A stretch of DNA of 64,000 nt from Cymbidium sinense (lineage: Eukaryota > Streptophyta > Magnoliopsida > Asparagales > Orchidaceae): the NCBI GenBank assembly GCA_021442155.1, contig CM038228.1:17020608-17084607 (forward strand), read 5' to 3'. Positions 61,963 through 64,000 of the stretch are shown in pieces (within the stretch, counting starts at the first letter, position 1; every line of letters begins with the position of its first letter). The notes below the pieces were generated by a model. That model did no database searches. It had not been told where the DNA came from and saw only the letters and a program-made list of their open reading frames with translations. The position numbers and the translations under genes are program-made.

Positions 61963-62950
61963 CTACTTGATGTCATCAAAGGCATGCTGGTACTTGTCAT
62001 CCCACTTGAACTTGGCATCCTTTTTGACAAGTGCTGAGAATAGTTTGCATCTCCCTGATAGGTTGGAAATAAAATGTCTTAGATATGCCAGTCGTCCTTG
62101 GAAGGATCTGAGTTGACTTAATCTCTTAGGAGGTGGCATTTCTAAAATAGTTTTGATCTTTTCTGGATCTATTTCTATTTCTCAGTGTCAGACAACAAAC
62201 CCAAGGAATTTCTTTGAAGCTACTTTGGATGCACACTTCAAGGGATTCATTTTGAGGTTATATTATTTTAACCGTTTGATAACTACTCTCAAGTGAAAGA
62301 GGTGGCCTTCCTTTTCTTTGCTCTTGACTATTAGATCATCAACATAGCACTCAACTTGATGATGAATGAGTTCATTGAAGATCTAGTCATGGCTCGTTGG
62401 TAAGTAGCACTAGCATTTTTAAAGGCCGAAAGACATGACCTTATAACAAAAGATTTCGATCGGGGTTCAGAAAGTAGTTTTTCTTTCATCTTCAGGAGAC
62501 ATCTTGATTTGGTTATAGCCAGATGACCCATCCATGAAAGAGAAAACTGCATGAGATGAGGCGATGCCCACCATTAATTCTGGTATAAGAAGAGGATACT
62601 CATCCTTAGGACATGCCTTATTTAAGTCCCTAAAATTGATGCATATGTGAATTTGGCCATTCTTCTTTTTAACTGAGATGACCCTAGCTAACCAGGTAGG
62701 ATATTTTTCTTCCCTGATGAAACCAGCATCGATCAGTTTCTTGACTTCAGAAATGACCTATTGTTCAATTTTTAATCGCATGTGCCCAAGGGTTAGCTTG
62801 TTAGAGGTAGCGTTAAGATATATTGCTAGCTTATGGACTGCTACGTCAGAAGATAAATCGGGCATCTCTTCATAACTCCATGTGAAGCAATCTTTAAACT
62901 CAGTTAATAGCCTAATGAAGTCATTGATTTCTTCTTCATTCAGCAACAAG
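61963..62950 (-). pseudogene. rt: Reverse transcriptase, element D
   Basis: Reading leftwards: LLTEFKDCFTWSYEEMPDLS (about 62916-62857) with the Trp that is a stop in A; then, after a frame break near 62758, VISEVKKLIDAGFIREEKYP; VKKKNGQIHICINFRDLNKA; AVFSFMDGSSGYNQIKMS; a TGA in the TTF*TPIEIFCYKVM block; and the catalytic YVDD (62346-62335). CINFRD has Asn where the catalytic Asp of CVDFRD is usual, as in A and C. A one-base insertion near 62430 disturbs the SFGLKNASATYQ block. Overall more complete than A or C. Confidence 0.82.
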
Positions 62951-63720
62951 CTGATGTACGTCAGGCATGGATTTTCTTTTGTCCCGAGGTTGATCTCTTT
63001 AAGCTTGTCAATTGTTGAATGAATCTCCTCTTCAAATTCTAGTGGTGTCTCTTTGATTTGGAGATCATCTAGATCATCTGAGGCTTCTAGACACGCATTC
63101 TCATAAGAGTTGGGGGTGTGTGTAAAAAGAACCTATCAGATTCCAAATGATTGGTAACAACTAAGTAATAATCGTCGACATCGACTGGACCCACTATATC
63201 GAATTATAGTCCTGCTCTAGATTGTGCTTCCCTGCCTATATTATTCCATAGCTTTTCAAAGTACTCTATCCTATGCTTGAACCATGTATGAGGTACTAAA
63301 CCTTTATGTATAAGATTATGAACATAAGGCGAGTAAAAGTCAAATGTTAATTCCATTAATTCTTTAAATGTAGCCTCCTCAAGTTCTACATCAACTTTAG
63401 AATTTGAGGATGATGATCCCAAAAAGAATCTCTTCGACTTCATATCATTAGAAGACTTAGGGACTTCCTTAACTAGCAAACCTTCAATATTCTGAGATGT
63501 AAGTGAGGATAGAGCTAAGGTTCCCAGCTGCTGCCTAATAGTTTCACATAAACCTGATTCGAATACTTTGCTTTGTCTGGAGGCCTGGTCTTCATCTCTG
63601 TTTGAATCGAAAGTCACCTCCACTAGAACCCATTGAGAGGGGTTGATTGGTATACTAATCACATTAGATTCATCCTCCGAGTTGGATTCCAAGTCTATGT
63701 GAATAGTAAGGGTACTCTTA
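62951..63720 (-). pseudogene. Conserved unknown segment between protease and RT, element D
   Basis: 162 codons are open from 63692 to 63204 (MESNSEDESNVISIPINPSQ ... GREAQSRAGL) and a weaker continuation (VGPVDVDDYYLVVTNHLESD, EEEIHSTIDKLKEI) runs towards RT. Landmarks shared with A and C are the acidic start, NPSQWV, ETIRQQL, KSKRFF.GSSSS, DFYSPYV and HTWFKHRIEYFEKLWNNIGR. The second half has the look of a helical domain with many aromatic and basic residues. I know of no named domain at this place in gypsy elements and cannot assign one from the sequence alone. Confidence 0.65.
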
Positions 63721-64000
63721 CGAACTGGTGCATGACCTCTATTGGCTGATGGCCAACCAGGGGGTCTTTCACCTCTGGACTGCCTCTATTTCTGCCTCTG
63801 CCTCTACCTGGTGGAGGTTGAGCCATCCTACCTATTAGTCCATATGATGGAATGAACTGTGGGTGGAACGTGATATGTGGATCTATTTGTTCCTCAATTC
63901 CCCTTTCTTGTTCACTTGGATTTTTATTTTTCTTTTCTTTTTCTTTTGAATTTGAATTTTGTCCAAGTTTATGAGAAAGGGTGTTTAAAGGAATATAGTA
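63721..64000 (-). pseudogene. Protease C-terminal tail with KE-rich and RG-rich tracts, element D
   Basis: Minus-strand reading from 64000: YYIPLNTLSHKLGQNSNSKE, then a run of Lys and Glu shorter than in A, then QGERGIEEQIDPHITFHPQF, SYGLIGRMAQPPPGRGRGRN and QRSRGERPPG (one frame change). The same order exists at A 12670-12960. The protease active site lies outside the window. Confidence 0.7.

Larger units (their letters stand above)
61268..64000 (-). mobile_element. D: internal fragment of another Tat element
   Basis: The minus strand reads, from the right edge leftwards, end of protease, KE-rich tract, RG-rich segment, unknown linker, RT, RNase H and the first part of the second RNase H, equivalent to A from about 12670 to 15425. 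It stops at 61268, where the LTR of C begins, in the middle of the second RNase H. It continues beyond the right edge of the window. It is the least decayed coding copy here. Confidence 0.87.

Overview
The window looks like AT-rich plant nuclear DNA made almost entirely of long terminal repeat (LTR) retrotransposons. I see no host gene, tRNA or rRNA. The polyprotein remnants (Gag with a C-x2-H-x4-H-x4-C-type knuckle, protease, reverse transcriptase with YVDD, RNase H, a second RNase H domain, integrase, in that order) place the elements in the Ty3/gypsy Tat/Ogre-like group, which is known only from plants. All copies are decayed by stops and frameshifts. The host species cannot be told from the sequence.

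Layout. (1) Element A, plus strand, 1-28841: the 3' part of its 5' LTR (1-5317), a primer binding site (about 5326), a leader packed with about 27 hairpin repeats (5730-8120), polyprotein remnants (about 9690-16977), a 3' untranslated region with two families of tandem repeats (17091-19810), an unassigned AT-rich insert (19955-21626), and a 3' LTR (21627-28841) lacking its last ~350 bp. Complete, A would have LTRs of about 7.5 kb and a length near 31 kb. (2) 28842-31680: AT-rich DNA with no recognisable content. (3) Z, minus strand, 31680-36891: an older, strongly diverged LTR of the same family, interrupted by two (AT)n tracts. (4) B, minus strand, 36892-47355: one complete 7.6 kb LTR, a 3' UTR and the integrase C-terminus. 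(5) C, plus strand, 47356-61267: joined head-to-head to B, running from the protease-RT linker through integrase and 3' UTR to a complete 7.8 kb LTR. (6) D, minus strand, 61268-64000: internal region of another copy, whose second RNase H is interrupted by the end of C's LTR.

The LTRs share an architecture: a start TGTTGACC, tandem ~180 bp hairpin-containing repeats (1, 3 or 4 copies), a dense cluster of TTGACY/RGTCAA hexamers (the W-box core bound by WRKY factors) about 0.3-1.3 kb upstream of a TATA-like box, a leader with a conserved GT(ATG) splice-donor-like site, a long AT-rich stretch, and an end in CACCACA. The most unusual signals are the leader hairpin array of A, whose stems change in a compensatory way while the loop stays constant; the W-box-like arrays in the U3; the ~10 kb inverted repeat formed by B and C; and a conserved, unrecognised segment between protease and RT.

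All alignments were made by eye. Boundaries given to the base are those where two copies stop matching; others are approximate.
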